From positions 13,518,001 to 13,582,000 of the forward strand of contig OX485809.1 of assembly GCA_950295325.1 (NCBI GenBank): a stretch of 64,000 nucleotides of DNA, written 5' to 3'. Shown here in pieces: positions 35,779 to 49,123 of this stretch (its first letter is position 1; the number at the start of each line of letters is the position of its first letter). Source of the stretch: Polytrichum commune (lineage: Eukaryota > Streptophyta > Polytrichopsida > Polytrichales > Polytrichaceae). A program made the translations under genes and the position numbers. The notes under the pieces were generated by a model. It ran no database searches and was not told where the DNA came from. It saw only the letters and a list, made by a program, of their open reading frames with translations.

Positions 35779-38700
35779 TCAACCACTTGGACTACTATGT
35801 CTATCACTATCCTGGCCCTGCTCGGCCTCTATGTCTAGGAAATCCAATACTAGTTTGTTGAAAGGTCGGATACGACTAGGAGGTGGGGACGGTGCTTCCG
35901 CCAAAAGATGGGCAAGCTCCGCAGCATATTGAAGGAGCTCGAACGTCGTCGAAGGCGTTGTAAACATGTCCGCATTAAGGACGCGGATGGGACTCTCAAT
36001 TTGAACTCTGGACATAGAGGAAAAGAAAGAAAATCATGAGCACATGTTTCTATCTCAAATATTTGAAGATACAAATGAAAACAAGATAGAATCAAAAAAC
36101 GAACTTGCTCACAAAGCAAATCGAAATTGCGCTTCGCCATCTTTCGAGGAGGGGAGCAAAAACAGAGCTTTGTTGAGGGGCGGCGGGTTGAGAGGTCTGT
36201 TCTTGGTCAGACTCACGAATGGGGAGGAGGATGGACTTGAAGATATCAATGTCCGATTCAAGCGCCACAATATGGCGTTGAATGGAGCGGCATACTATGA
36301 TAGAACCTCCTAAACCAACAAAATGCAAAGGGGTTAGGATAAGGAAATGAATAGGGAAACGAATACAAATGAAATCAAAAAATCAAAAAAGAAAGAAATG
36401 AAAAAACAAGAGAAGAAGAACGAACCAACGCCACACTGCCAATCCAATATAATGTCGTCATTGTTCGTGAGGGCGGAGAAAAAGATTGAGAAGAATTCGG
36501 GGCGCTTTTCACGAACACTTCTCCAAGGCACCCCGTCGTCCCTCACGGATTGGTTCTTCACATCGGTGAAGCTGTTGAGCCAACCATCTCGTTTGAGATT
36601 GTAACCCATGTCCTTGAAGTCCGAGGTCCGGACATTCAAAACGGACCGATTACGCACAAGCACCTTGATGAAGAATTTGCGAGTTTGCACAAATTTTTAA
36701 TGATAGAATTAGAAAAACAGAAATGAAAGAAATAAATTACGAATGAAAATGGATGAAAGACAAGAATAAATTCCAATTCAGAAGAACTAGTGGGCGACTG
36801 GAAATCGAGGTCATTCATGCCGAACCAGTCCTCGGCAACATAAAATTCCTCTGTATGAGCCCAGTTATGAATTGATCTCGAAACTTCAGGATTGGCAGCG
36901 TGTGCAAAGACGATGACGCCATTGTCATGAAGGTTGGCATTCGCAAATGCAAACAAAACCTCGAAGTAAGTGGAAGATCGGATGTTCCACTAAGAAACAT
37001 CCAAAGATGAGGCAGAGATGCCTGGGACACGTAGGTTCTTGGGCACATTTGCAAACAAGAGATCAATACCCGTGTGAACCTTAGGCTTGGTGTTTGGACG
37101 AGTACGCCCCGCTCCAACCTGAAAGAAAAAAATGCAAAGAAAATAAAAAACAAAACAAATGTTCAAACACATTGAATGAAAGACTGAAACAATAAAAATG
37201 CACACAAACCTTGGTTAGGAAGTCTTGTATGCGGCGGTAGGCGGGAGGTGGAACCTTGGTTTTTATGAGATCCTCAATGAGCTCCCCCATGTCCACATTT
37301 TCAATTAAAGAAAGGCTAGAGGACTTCTCCGAGGAAGTTGCCGATGTATCAGGTGCAACAACCTTCCGCTTGCGAGGCACCGATGGGATGGTTGCACCGC
37401 TATGAGAAGGAACAACAACCGGATTGGGTAGGGCAGCAGAAGGAGTGGCGGTTGGACTTCCAACCACGGTGGTGACTGGAGCAACATTGCGTTGAACGGA
37501 GGCCTTGGCGTAAGGACGTGTAGAAACTTGAGAAGAGGCATGGGCGAGAACCTTCTTACCTCTGTCTTTACCTTTGACGGGTGGAACATCCTTCTCAACG
37601 GATGGAGGAGCGGGATTATCTTCATCTGGCTCCTCCTCCAAATCAATGACGTCGGGGCCGGAGCTTACAAGGCTGCTGTAAAGGGATTCTTCCTCATCGG
37701 GCACGAATCCACGAGAGCAATCAAAGTACCAACCACCAGCCTGCAAGCGTAAGGATGGAAACTTTGTGACTTGCATGGCCGTATAGACACAAAGATTGGA
37801 GTTGACATCGATCCAATCGAAGAGGAAAGTGGGCAAGGACGAAGGAGGCAAAACATTCTTCACAACGAGCTCGCAGTGAATGTACCTGGAAAATGAAGAA
37901 CATGGAGTAAGAAAATGGCCGTGGAAAGGAAAGGAAACGAAATGAATATGCAAAAAATGAAAACGGAAAAGAATACCGGTAAGCAACGCGTTTGATTGCG
38001 ATGGGGCCCTCCTCGAACTCCAAGAGGTCAAGGCCTTTACTAAATATCAAATCGCCCTTGTCGTCAAAATACACCCGAAAAGCCTTGTCCCACAAAATGA
38101 GCCTCCAATGCTCAACATAATTGGACGGGTGCAAAATCTCCATAGAAATCCAATCAATGTCCACGGACAACTCGTTCTCAAACGATGCAATCTCAGCCTC
38201 AACCCCCTTCTCCAACTATGTTAAGAGAGACCAACAATTAGAATTGGAAAAGAATGAAACAAACAAACGAGAAGAAATAAAAAATGAAGATGTACCCGTG
38301 CCCAGAAAGAAGCTTTGTTAAGCCAGTCGTCAAGGACTTTCTCACGGAGAGGAATAGCAGAGGGGAATTTGTTTTCGATTTTGACCTTGGCGGGAGAATT
38401 CCACCACCGAAGCCACTTGGCTTTGAAGGAGGCATCGACATGGGTGGTTGCCACCTTTTGGAGTTTTTCTATTATCATATCGGGGACGAGGAAGGTGGAA
38501 AAATGGCGGTCAATCTGCAACATATGAGAGTGTAAGCAAAGATGAAACAAGAAGGAATGAAAGAGGAAGTTATAAGCCAAAAAGGAAACAAATGGAAGGC
38601 GCACCTCGTAGAAGAAGTCTTCGCCATTATCCTTGTGGGCGACGGAAATAAACTTCTCGAAATTTTGAGACCGAATATTCTTGATGAGTTTCTCTTGGGC

Positions 38701-39971
38701 TTTGATCATAGTATCCCAAATTTTGGGAGCAGACCTGAGGGACTCGGGTGTATTTTCCTGGTACAACCTTGTTGCAGTGTCGGCTGCGTTCGACAACTCT
38801 CTCTAACACACACAAAGAGGAGTGTAAATGAATGACAATAATCAAGAGGAGAAAGACATAAGCATAAGGAACAGAAGGAAGAATTACCTTATACAAGAAT
38901 TTGACGAAGACGTCCAAGGTAAGAGGATACCAAGTTGGAGTTTTAACCATTTTGGTCTCGCACGTCTTGTAGTCTCCGGGAGAAATGAGGTCCTTGAACT
39001 CCTCAAGTTTCATCTTCCCAAATGTTCGAATGCGGAGTAGCTTGGCGGGAAGGTTGTCCTTGACATGGTCGTGCTCAATGGACCTACAAGGCATAAGTAA
39101 GCGAGAAACAAAAGAGGAAAAATATTGAGAATAAAAAACAAACAAAAAAAACCCAAACAAAAACAAACTTACCAGTTGATGTCATTCATGGCATTAAGGA
39201 AGACGGCAGTACAGTTTCTCGGGTCGACAACAATGCAGTCCACGGAGATGTGCCAATCTTTGTCCATGGAATGGTGCTTGTTAATGTGTCTAAACCAAGC
39301 CGTCAAGCGATGATTTCCCTCCCACACGAAAAACATCTTGCCAACAAAGTGAGAGAGGTCGGAATCCTTTTCGAGCATGGAATCAAACTCATCATTGGCC
39401 TCCTTCCATAATGAACTCCAGGAGGCCCAAATGTCGTCCGAAACATGAAGCACCTCATCAAGATTGTTGTAGGGAGAGACATATATGGCACGGTCGCCGT
39501 CACGGTAACCCATGACGAATTCGTTTTGCAACCGAGCAACATCGACCTCGCTGATGGGCCGAACAAGAGGAAGACATTGCAAGCGGCACAATGGAATAGA
39601 GAAACGTGACTTAGCAAGAGGTTTGATTCGAACCCGATGAATCATAGCGATAGAGTCTTCTTTTTGCGATCTCCGAATCTCGAGCTCAGTCTCATCCGGA
39701 TTTGACTCATCAAGAGGACGCACAAGGTCGGATACATGAGGTGAATCATTCTACAAGGGTGGACACAAAATCATGAGGTTAAGCCCAAAATATATTGAAA
39801 GCCAAAGAACCGGAAGTGCTTGGACACAAAAGGAAAAGTTTACATAGAAAACACCTTTCCCCGTTGGACATCAACTAGTGTATCAACTTCCACCTCGGCA
39901 AGCTCCAATTGAACATTACGGTCATTTGTGGATGGCTCCTCGGAGAGAATGAGATCCATAGCTTGTGACTC
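35779..39971 (-). pseudogene. ParB-like / N6-N4 DNA methyltransferase-like multi-exon gene, one in-frame stop
   Basis: Eleven minus-strand exons fit GT..AG junctions: 39855-39971, 39173-39750, 38888-39083, 38605-38802, 38296-38514, 37977-38215, 37210-37885, 36741-37118, 36426-36663, 36113-36309 and about 35779-36007. The first ten keep phase. About 1,080 residues. Near residue 186 is FFVWEGNHRLTAW, like the GxHR core of ParB/sulfiredoxin domains. Near 766 IDLLFANVPKNL sits where class-beta methyltransferases have DPPY, followed by NGVIVFAH and FYVAEDWFGMNDL. Near 920-950 come WRSVREKRPEFFSIFF and LDWQCGVGGSII...RHIVALESD, like KPxEF and the SAM-binding FxGxG plus acidic residue. TAG at 36990-36992 interrupts exon 8, and the last junction is uncertain. 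The DPPY change suggests catalytic loss or a divergent family. Residues 530-700 are low-complexity with a KRK nuclear-type signal. Confidence 0.6.
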
Positions 39972-40004
39972 CTACACAAATTGAAGCCCAAAACAAAAAA
40001 CGAA

Positions 40005-40031
40005 AGTTAGACATTACCCTCTCGGAGCCAA
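40005..40031. repeat. Half of a hairpin unit, cut by the CACTA element
   Basis: ACATTACCCTCTCGGAGCCAA is the left part of a hairpin unit; it continues at 45637 with CAAGAGTCCATCC once the CACTA element is removed. CAA is present on both sides as the duplicated target. Confidence 0.85.
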
Positions 40032-42768
40032 CACTACTACAAAACACGTCTTTTATTCCAACACCTACTTCACTACATGTCTTTTACTACTATAAACAGT
40101 GATTGGAGGAATTATAGAAATCCACATGGGCTCATTTGATGTCCAAATTAACTTTGCGGAGTCATAGTAGTGAAGTGGGACAACAATTCAGTTGGGAACG
40201 CTCTTGTAAACATGTTTGGGAACGTCCAGTAGAACGTGCATGACTGTGGGTAGTGAAGTGGTCCACATGGAGAGAATGTTAAGTCCAATTGTCATGTGTT
40301 TCAGGGTTTTAGACAGAATACTCATAAAAAATAACCCGTTAGTGTGTATGAGTGTGTGAGTGTGAGGGAGTATGTGAAAGTATGAATGAGAATGTGTTTG
40401 AAAGTGTGAATGACAATGTATGTGTGTGAGTATGAGAGTGTGAGAGTGTGAATGAGAATATGTGACAATGTGTGTGTTAGTGTAAGAATGTGAGTAAGAA
40501 TGTGTATGTGGGTAGGAGTGAAAATGTAGTTGTGAGTGTGAGAATGGAAGTGTTGATGGACGCCGTGGGTCGTTTCTTTGTAATTAGCTAAGAAGACTCA
40601 CGATGAGACATCATGTAAATTTATATTCGCTTGAGAACTACCGTGTCTCATTAATATGCACGGTCTCGAATTAGTAATCTCTCTCTTCTCCTTGTGATAT
40701 GAATATAATTATTGGAGTGAACACATTCTCATTATCATATATTCTCACTCTTAATGTAAGGCATCATTGATAATAAGAACAATTAGATTAGAGAAGGTTT
40801 CAAGAGGTATAACAATATCGTTGATAACAATATAATTTTCAATAGGTTACATAAGTCTTCAAGGAGTTAAGTTCGTAGTTCATAAACGTCAATCACATAC
40901 TTTATAATATTGCTCCATAACTTATAATAATAAGAAAGATATTGTGTTATTGAATCTTCGTTTTTAAGCTCAAGTGTTACTACTTATAGTATTGTAACTT
41001 TGATATGTGTAACATATAGTGGTTATAACCTTATATCCAAAACACCATTGATTGTTTTGTAATGTCACGTTTTTATTTCAAAGTGTTTCTTGATGACGAG
41101 AGTAATTATATCTCTCTTGAGTTTTGCTCAAGAGAGAGAACTTTTCTCTTTGATAGTTAATCGTTCACTTGTAATGACATCCAACAACTCACAAGAATCT
41201 TAAAGGTAAGAAGTTTCAATAACAATTGTTGTGAGTAGTTAATCAATCAATCTTTGTTAGTATCAATAAAATCTTTGTTACTATCTTTATAATTTACTTA
41301 AAGAATTGAATATGAGTAAGTTCAACTATCATCCATAAGTCACATAATATATATATATATATAGGTAGTTTATATTGAGAAATTTCTCTCAATTAATTGT
41401 ATCTCTTTCTTAGTAATATTTAAGAAGTCTTACTCTCAATTTAATTGAAATATGCATGCAAGTCTTATCAATTCAATCTTAATCACTCTATCACTTTATA
41501 TTTGGATAATTCCCTTTTGAGGAGTTCAATGATAACTTCCACTTTTAAGAGACAATCTTGTTTCCTTTATTCACGTTGTATGAATTGACGTTTGCTTCAT
41601 CATAACAACATCTCTCAAAGTTCCATTGATTCTCCGAATATCCTTGAGCGCTTTGTTCTCACCCTCACACACTAATCTTTTGAGTTCTTGCTCAAAAGAG
41701 TCTACTCTTCTTTCGGTTGCTTAATCACTTAAGTTCCAAATACCGCTTAACAACTTGTAAGTCCAATTGAGAGAGAGAGATAGATCACACATATTTGTGA
41801 AAAAGATAGTATATTGCAAAAGTTTTTTGAGAGGAGAGATACAAAAGGAACTCAAGTGTTTTTTACATTCAAATTTAAGATAGCCTCGTCGTATTAAAAA
41901 TGAGGTGTAGTCTCCTAAAAATGTTCCCTTTATATAGTCTTTTCTTTCTAACCCAAAATCTATATTTAAAATGGTTGTTAACTCCACTTTTCTAGATAAC
42001 TACCTATCTCCGACATAGGTAGATGATATCTATTATAAACGGTTATAACCGTTTTACCACTCTAATGTTCGTCTTTCTAAGATTCCACTATATCTTTGTC
42101 GTGGCTACATTCCAAATCATTTTTGAGAATCCATCAAATCTTCATATTGATTGATTTAAATTCCAATGATCATACTAGTAGAATGTACCATATTCCTATA
42201 TACTCCTTAATACTTATATACTCCTCGTAATTGCTTAAATATTTTTCTTTCATAATTGTCCTTGAACAAAATCTCGTATACTCATACTAATGGAATGTAA
42301 TCCTAGTCCTATATACTTTCTAATATCCCTATATACTCCTATATATTCCTCATATAAGACGTTTCATACTTACATAGTGATCTTCTATCTCTAAGTTCTA
42401 AGTTTCCTTCACTAGGCTGCTGGGGACCCATTGCCGTGGGTAAGGGGCCCTATAATCGCGCGACTTCCTTGTATATGCGTGGAAAGGGGGCCTAAAACCG
42501 TGGCCGAGGGCTCTCCGAGTTCCTCTTGTCTTCGGTGCTCATTCTTCGTTTCGGTGGTGATTCCTTTCTCCTCTTGGTGATGTATGCTGTCGTTGGCTTC
42601 TCCATTGTGCCTCTTTTCTCTCTTATAATGTTGTTACTCAACAAGTGTAAGTGTGGATATGAGAGACAAACCAAAAGTGAGGAACTTAGAGTGTGGAACC
42701 CAATATTTGCAATATTAGGGTTTACCATAAATGTGTGAGGAAATAAATGAGAATGTATGTATGACTAT

Positions 42769-43356
42769 GAGAGTGCTAGTGTGGATATAAGAGATAAATC
42801 AAAAGCGAGGAACTTGGAATATGCAACCCCATGTCTTCACCAAATCCAATGACAAAGGTATGTTTATATATTTGTGTGAATGAAAATGTGTATGTGTGTG
42901 TGAATATATGTGTGAGTGTAATATAAGAATGTTAGTGTGGATATGAGAAATAATCCAAAGGTTAGGGTTTAGAATGTGTATCCTAATGTCTTCACCAAAT
43001 GCATTGACAAATGTATGTGTATATTTGTATGAATGAAAATGTGTGTGTGTGTGTATGAATATATATATATATATATATAAGTGTAATGATAAGATTGTTA
43101 GTGTAAATATGAGAAATAATCCAAATGTTAGGGTTTGGAATGTGTAACCTAATGTCTTCACCAAATGCATTGACAAAGGTATGTGTATATTTGTATGAAT
43201 AAAAATGTGTGTGTGTGTGAATATATATGTGAATGTAATGATAAGATTGTTAGTGTGGATATGAGAAATAATCCGAATGTTAGGGTTTGGAATGTATAAC
43301 CTAATGTCTTTACCAAATGCATTGACAAATGTATGTGTACATTTGTATGAATGAAA

Positions 43357-43399
<43 letters not shown>

Positions 43400-43400
43400 A
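42769..43400. repeat. Four tandem units of ~150-168 bp with (GT)n inside the CACTA element
   Basis: Units starting near 42769, 42929, 43097 and 43249 share GTGTGGATATGAGAAATAAT, CTAATGTCTTCACCAAATGC and a GT-rich tail. The last unit runs into a (GT)n tract at 43359-43397; an (AT)n tract is at 43060-43079. They include TTAGGGTTT but not as a telomeric repeat. Confidence 0.8.
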
Positions 43401-44468
43401 AAGAGGGGACCTAAACCAAAGCGTATACGTCTGAGTGAAGACGAAAAATTAACTTTGGAGGCCGGTGCAATGCTACAGAAATGTTACATTCTCACGAAGG
43501 GGGGTTGCATTATTCTGAGTGTTTATGCTAAGTTATATTTTTATGTAAACATAACTCCACATGGTGAAGTATCACTGTAGCCAGTATACAATAATGGCCA
43601 TTGTCGTATTTTTTTACTACCCGTAGTCACTAACGCTTACTACGTATAGTTATTGGCCTGCAACATAGTTGTCCTATATTACTAGAAGCAGTAATGTGAT
43701 AGTCATAAAGCCGTGGAGTGTTTAGACATTAGAGATGGATTTCAAGAGATATACATTTATGTAAGAAGTGGTGCATACTAAGAACCAGCTGTAGGAAATT
43801 CTAAAATTAGGAAATTCTAAAACTTTCGGCTATGTTCGGTAGAACTAACATTAATGTCATTCTCTACATTAGTTTACTATGCATTAATCAATGTAAGGCT
43901 AAAATGGTTGAATAAACATTGCATAGAAATTGAGGTCTAGCCCATCAAAAACATTACTGCACATAATAAACATTACTGGACATAGTAAACACTACTGGAC
44001 ATGTCATAATAAACATTACTTGACATAGTAAAGAAAAACTGACATAGCAAAGTAGATATGACGACAATGTAACTTTAGTACTTTGGATTGAATATTTCTT
44101 TGATCTGCAAATATCAACACCAGCAAATTAGTGTGATTCGTGCTTAAAATTTGGAACAGTAACATATGTACGTGGGAATTGTGCAGACTACGGGGGACTT
44201 GGTTTACCTGCGTGACTATGATTCTCCGGATTCGAAAGCGAAAACCATTGGGAAGGGTGTAGTTCAAAATGTAGCAGGTGGGATGCTGCATGGGAAGGTG
44301 ATTGGCAATGGTTATGTATCATTGGCCGTCACGGAGTCACTTGAAGACGACTATCCTTTGCTCGAACCTCTCACTGGAGACGACCCTCCAGTGACTACTA
44401 TTGGCAAAGCGAAGGGCCATTACATTCTTTGGTCAAGCGAATGTGTAAATTTATGTGCGGCTACGTGA
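43384..44468 (+). pseudogene. CACTA transposase (TNP2-type) C-terminal remnants
   Basis: At 43398-43470 a frame reads KRGPKPKRIRLSEDEKLTLE, like the KRGP start of the C-terminal region in plant CACTA proteins. At 44166-44468 a second frame reads GKVIGNGYVSLAVTESLEDD, then YPLLEPLTGDDPPVTTIGKA and KGHYILWSS, resembling the terminal G..VG....V.V......LP.P.....T...A.G....WP block. The DDE core is absent. These fragments fit the CACTA ends that enclose them. Confidence 0.5.
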
Positions 44469-46390
44469 GTGTGGAGTGGATTTGTAGACCTAGGTTGATT
44501 TGCAGACATTTGGAATTCAGTGTTTACCATTGTTAGAAGCAATTTGTGAAACATTCATGACACTATTGGATGAATATGATTTGGCTTTTGAACTAAATGA
44601 TCATGTTTGCGATGATCCTCGTATGATAAATATCAATATATTGTTAATGCCATAAATTTATGACTATGTTGAGTCAGCCGCATGTTACTAGTTGCAGTAA
44701 ACGCGCACAGTTGCAGCCTAATCATGCCACTTAGCGCAGTCGATATTCACTGCAGTACCAGTACTATACACTAAAGACATGTGAAGACCACATAACTTCA
44801 CAACGTACAACAAAATACCGGAATTTGTTGTCTACATTACGTTACATAGTATTATAGATATCACGACTTCAAGTAAGAAATATATGCCATCTAAATATGT
44901 ATTCACTCTTGTTAGTCACAAACACTTACTACGTACAGTTACACATACACTTGGCAATATCATGTATACTTCACTGCTAGTAATACACAAAAAAGACATT
45001 CGTGAACCACATGACCTAACAACGTAGATCATAAACCACTGGTTGAGGTAAACATCACTCTAGACAGTGATATTTATATGACGACGTGAAGTAAGAAAAT
45101 ATGCAGTTGTTGTATGTATTTACTACCTAAAGTCAAAGAAGCTAACTACGCAACGTTATTGACTACCCACTTGGTTGTCCGCGATTACTGGAATAAGTAA
45201 TGTGTGAAAATTAATTCAATTAATCTTAACCACGTGGTTACATATTTGTTTCAACCACGTTCTTATCGTTCACTAGTAATTTGGAATGTATGTATACGCA
45301 TTTTTCATTGTATTACTTTGTTCAGTGAAGTAAACAAAACCTTACATGACTAGTGCCCGTGATATTGTATCACTTCGTTGAGTTATATGGACGTGTGTCG
45401 TATCTTACTTATATTGCCAAAACATAGTGAAAAAGGACATGACTCTATGAAGTAAGGCACGCGTCGCAAGTCCAACTTCACTGCCATTGGGAACGTATCC
45501 ATTGGGAACGTCCTGTCCGATATTCCTTTACTGCTTGTCCGGAGCGACTGGTCGTTTTCCACGTTAGTAAAGTCCTGGTTTTCTCACTTGTATGAGTTGG
45601 AAAACCCAGTTGTAAAAGACGTGTTTTGTAGTAGTGCAAGAGTCCATCCAAACATAATATCAACCATCCACATGAATGCAAAATCTAGTCCTAGACACAC
45701 AAGACCTTACCCTTTCGGAGCCGAGAGCCTACTTGAAAATAAAATCAACTATCCACATTAATCCAAAATCAAGTCCTAGACACCTAAGGCCTTACCCTCT
45801 CGGAGCCGAGAGCCTACCCAAACATAATATCAACCATCCACACTAATACAAAATCTGGTCCCCTTCAACTAAGACCTTACACTATTAGAGCCGAGAGCCT
45901 ACCCAAACATAAACTCAAAGCATACACATTAGTCCAAAATCTGGTCCTAGACATCTAAGGCCTTACCCTCTCGGAGCCGAGAGCCTACTCAAACATAAAC
46001 TCAAAGCATACACATTAATCCAAAATCAAGTCCTAGACACCTAAGGCCTTACCCTCTCGGAGCCGAGAGCCTACCCAAACATAATATCAACCATCCACAC
46101 TACTACAAAATCTGGTCCCCTTCAACTAAGACCTTACACTATTGGAGCCGAGAGCCTACCCAAACATAAAATCAAAGCATCCACATTAATCCAAAATCTG
46201 GTCCTAGACACACAAGACCTTACCCTCTCGGAGCCGAGAGCCTAACCAAACATAATCTAAACCATCCACATTAAATCAAAATCTGGTCCCAGACAACACA
46301 TACCTTACCCAAACATTATCTCAAAGCATCCACATAACTTGAAAATTTGGTCCAAGACAACACATACCTTACCCTCTCGGAGCCGAGAGC

Positions 46391-49123
46391 CTATTTGAAA
46401 ATAAAATCAACTATCCACAATAATCCAAAATCAAGTCCTAGACACCTAAGGCCTTACCCTCTCGGAGCCGAGAGCCTAACCAAACATAAAATAAAACATC
46501 CACATTAATCCAAAATCTGGTCCCCTTCAACTAAGATCTTACCCTCTCGGAGCCGAGAGCCTACACAAACATAAAGTCAACCACCCACACTAATTCAAAA
46601 TCTGGTCCCCTTCAACTAAGACCTTACCCTCTTGGAGCCGAGAGCCTACCCAAACATAAAATCAAACCATCCACATTAATTCAAAATGTGGTCCCCTTCA
46701 ACTAAGACCTTACCCTCTCGGAGCCGAGAGCCTACACAAACATAAAGTCAACCACCCACACTAATTCAAAATCTGGTCCTTGACAACACATACCTTACCC
46801 TCTCGGAGCCGAGAGCCTACCCAACCATAAAATCAACCATCCCCATTAATCCAAAATCTGGTCCCCTCCAACTAAGACCTTACACTATCGGAGCCGAGAG
46901 CCTACACAAACATAAAGTCAACCACCCACACTAATTCAAAATCAAGTCCCCTTCAACTAAGACCTTACCCTCTCGGAGCCGAGAGCCCAACCAAACATAA
47001 AATCAACCATCCACACTAATACAAAATCTGGTCCTAGACACCTAAGACCTTACCCTCTCGGAGCCGAGAGCCTACCCAACCATAAAATCAACCATCCACA
47101 TTAATCCAAAATCTAGTCCCCTTATAACTAAGAGCTTACCCTCTTGGAGCCGAGAGCCTACCCAACCATAAAATAAACCATCCACATTAATACAAAATCT
47201 GCCCCCCTATAACTAAGAGCTTACCCTCTCGGAGCCGAGAGCCTAGCCAATCATAAAATGAACCATCCACATTAATCCAAAATCTGGTCCCCCTACAACT
47301 AAGAGCTTACCCTCTCGGAGCCGAGAGCCTAGCCAATCATAAAATCAACCATCCACATTAATCCAAAATTTGGTCCCCCTTCAACTAAGACCTTACCCTC
47401 TCGGAGCCGAGAGCCTACCCAAACATTAACTCAAAGCATCCACATTAATCCAAAATCAAGTCCTAGACACCTAAAACCTTACACTCTCGGAGCCCAGAGC
47501 CTTACCAAACATAATCTAAACCATCCACTTTAAATCAAAATCTGGTCCAAGACAACACATACCTTACCCTCTCGGAGCCGAGAGCCTACCCTAACATGAA
47601 CTCAAAGAATACACATTAATTCAAAATCAAGTCCTAGACACCTAAGGCCTTACCCTCTCGGAGCCGAGAGCCTACACAAACATAAAGTCAACCACCCACA
47701 CTAATTCAAAATTTGGTCCTTGACAACACATACCTTAGCCTCTCGGAGCCGAGAGCCTATTTGAAAATAAAATCAACTATCCACAATAATCCAAAATCAA
47801 GTCCTAGACACCTAAGGCCTTACCCTCTCGGAGCCGAGAGCCTAACCAAACATAAAATAAAACATCCACATTAATCCAAAATCTGGTCCCCTTCAACTAA
47901 GATCTTACCCTCTCGGAGCCGAGAGCCTACACAAACATAAAGTCAACCACCCACACTAATTCAAAATCTGGTCCCCTTCAACTAAGACCTTACCCTCTTG
48001 GAGCCGAGAGCCTACCCAAACATAAAATCAAACCATCCACATTAATTCAAAATGTGGTCCCCTTCAACTAAGACCTTACCCTCTCGGAGCCGAGAGCCTA
48101 CACAAACATAAAGTCAACCACCCACACTAATTCAAAATCTGGTCCTTGACAACACATACCTTACCCTCTCGGAGCCGAGAGCCTACCCAACCATAAAATC
48201 AACCATCCCCATTAATCCAAAATCTGGTCCCCTCCAACTAAGACCTTACACTATCGGAGCCGAGAGCCTACACAAACATAAAGTCAACCACCCACACTAA
48301 TTCAAAATCAAGTCCCCTTCAACTAAGACCTTACCCTCTCGGAGCCGAGAGCCCAACCAAACATAAAATCAACCATCCACACTAATACAAAATCTGGTCC
48401 TAGACACCTAAGACCTTACCCTCTCGGAGCCGAGAGCCTACCCAACCATAAAATCAACCATCCACATTAATCCAAAATCTAGTCCCCTTATAACTAAGAG
48501 CTTACCCTCTTGGAGCCGAGAGCCTACCCAACCATAAAATAAACCATCCACATTAATACAAAATCTGCCCCCCTATAACTAAGAGCTTACCCTCTCGGAG
48601 CCGAGAGCCTAGCCAATCATAAAATGAACCATCCACATTAATCCAAAATCTGGTCCCCCTACAACTAAGAGCTTACCCTCTCGGAGCCGAGAGCCTAGCC
48701 AATCATAAAATCAACCATCCACATTAATCCAAAATTTGGTCCCCCTTCAACTAAGACCTTACCCTCTCGGAGCCGAGAGCCTACCCAAACATTAACTCAA
48801 AGCATCCACATTAATCCAAAATCAAGTCCTAGACACCTAAAACCTTACACTCTCGGAGCCCAGAGCCTTACCAAACATAATCTAAACCATCCACTTTAAA
48901 TCAAAATCTGGTCCAAGACAACACATACCTTACCCTCTCGGAGCCGAGAGCCTACCCTAACATGAACTCAAAGAATACACATTAATTCAAAATCAAGTCC
49001 TAGACACCTAAGGCCTTACCCTCTCGGAGCCGAGAGCCTACACAAACATAAAGTCAACCACCCACACTAATTCAAAATTTGGTCCTTGACAACACATACC
49101 TTAGCCTCTCGGAGCCGAGAGCC
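46391..49123. repeat. 1,366-bp segmental duplication inside the hairpin array
   Basis: 46391-47756 and 47757-49122 appear identical over the stretches I compared, including rare variants such as AGCCCAGAGCCTTACC (about 47492 and 48858) and CTGCCCCCCTATAACT. The shift is exactly 1,366 bases. This is a recent unequal exchange, or an assembly duplication. Confidence 0.8.

Larger units (their letters stand above)
40032..45636 (+). mobile_element. CACTA (En/Spm) element, 5.6 kb, internally deleted or non-autonomous
   Basis: Ends are 24-bp perfect inverted repeats beginning CACTACTACAAAACACGTCT, and CAA lies outside both ends (40029-40031, 45637-45639), the 3-bp duplication of CACTA elements. Subterminal GGGAACG motifs occur at both ends (about 40195, 40223; 45488, 45503), resembling TNPA-type binding repeats. 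Only remnants of the TNP2 C-terminal region (43384-44468) are recognisable. Low-complexity (GTGTGAGAATG)-like DNA fills 40330-40555. Confidence 0.92.
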
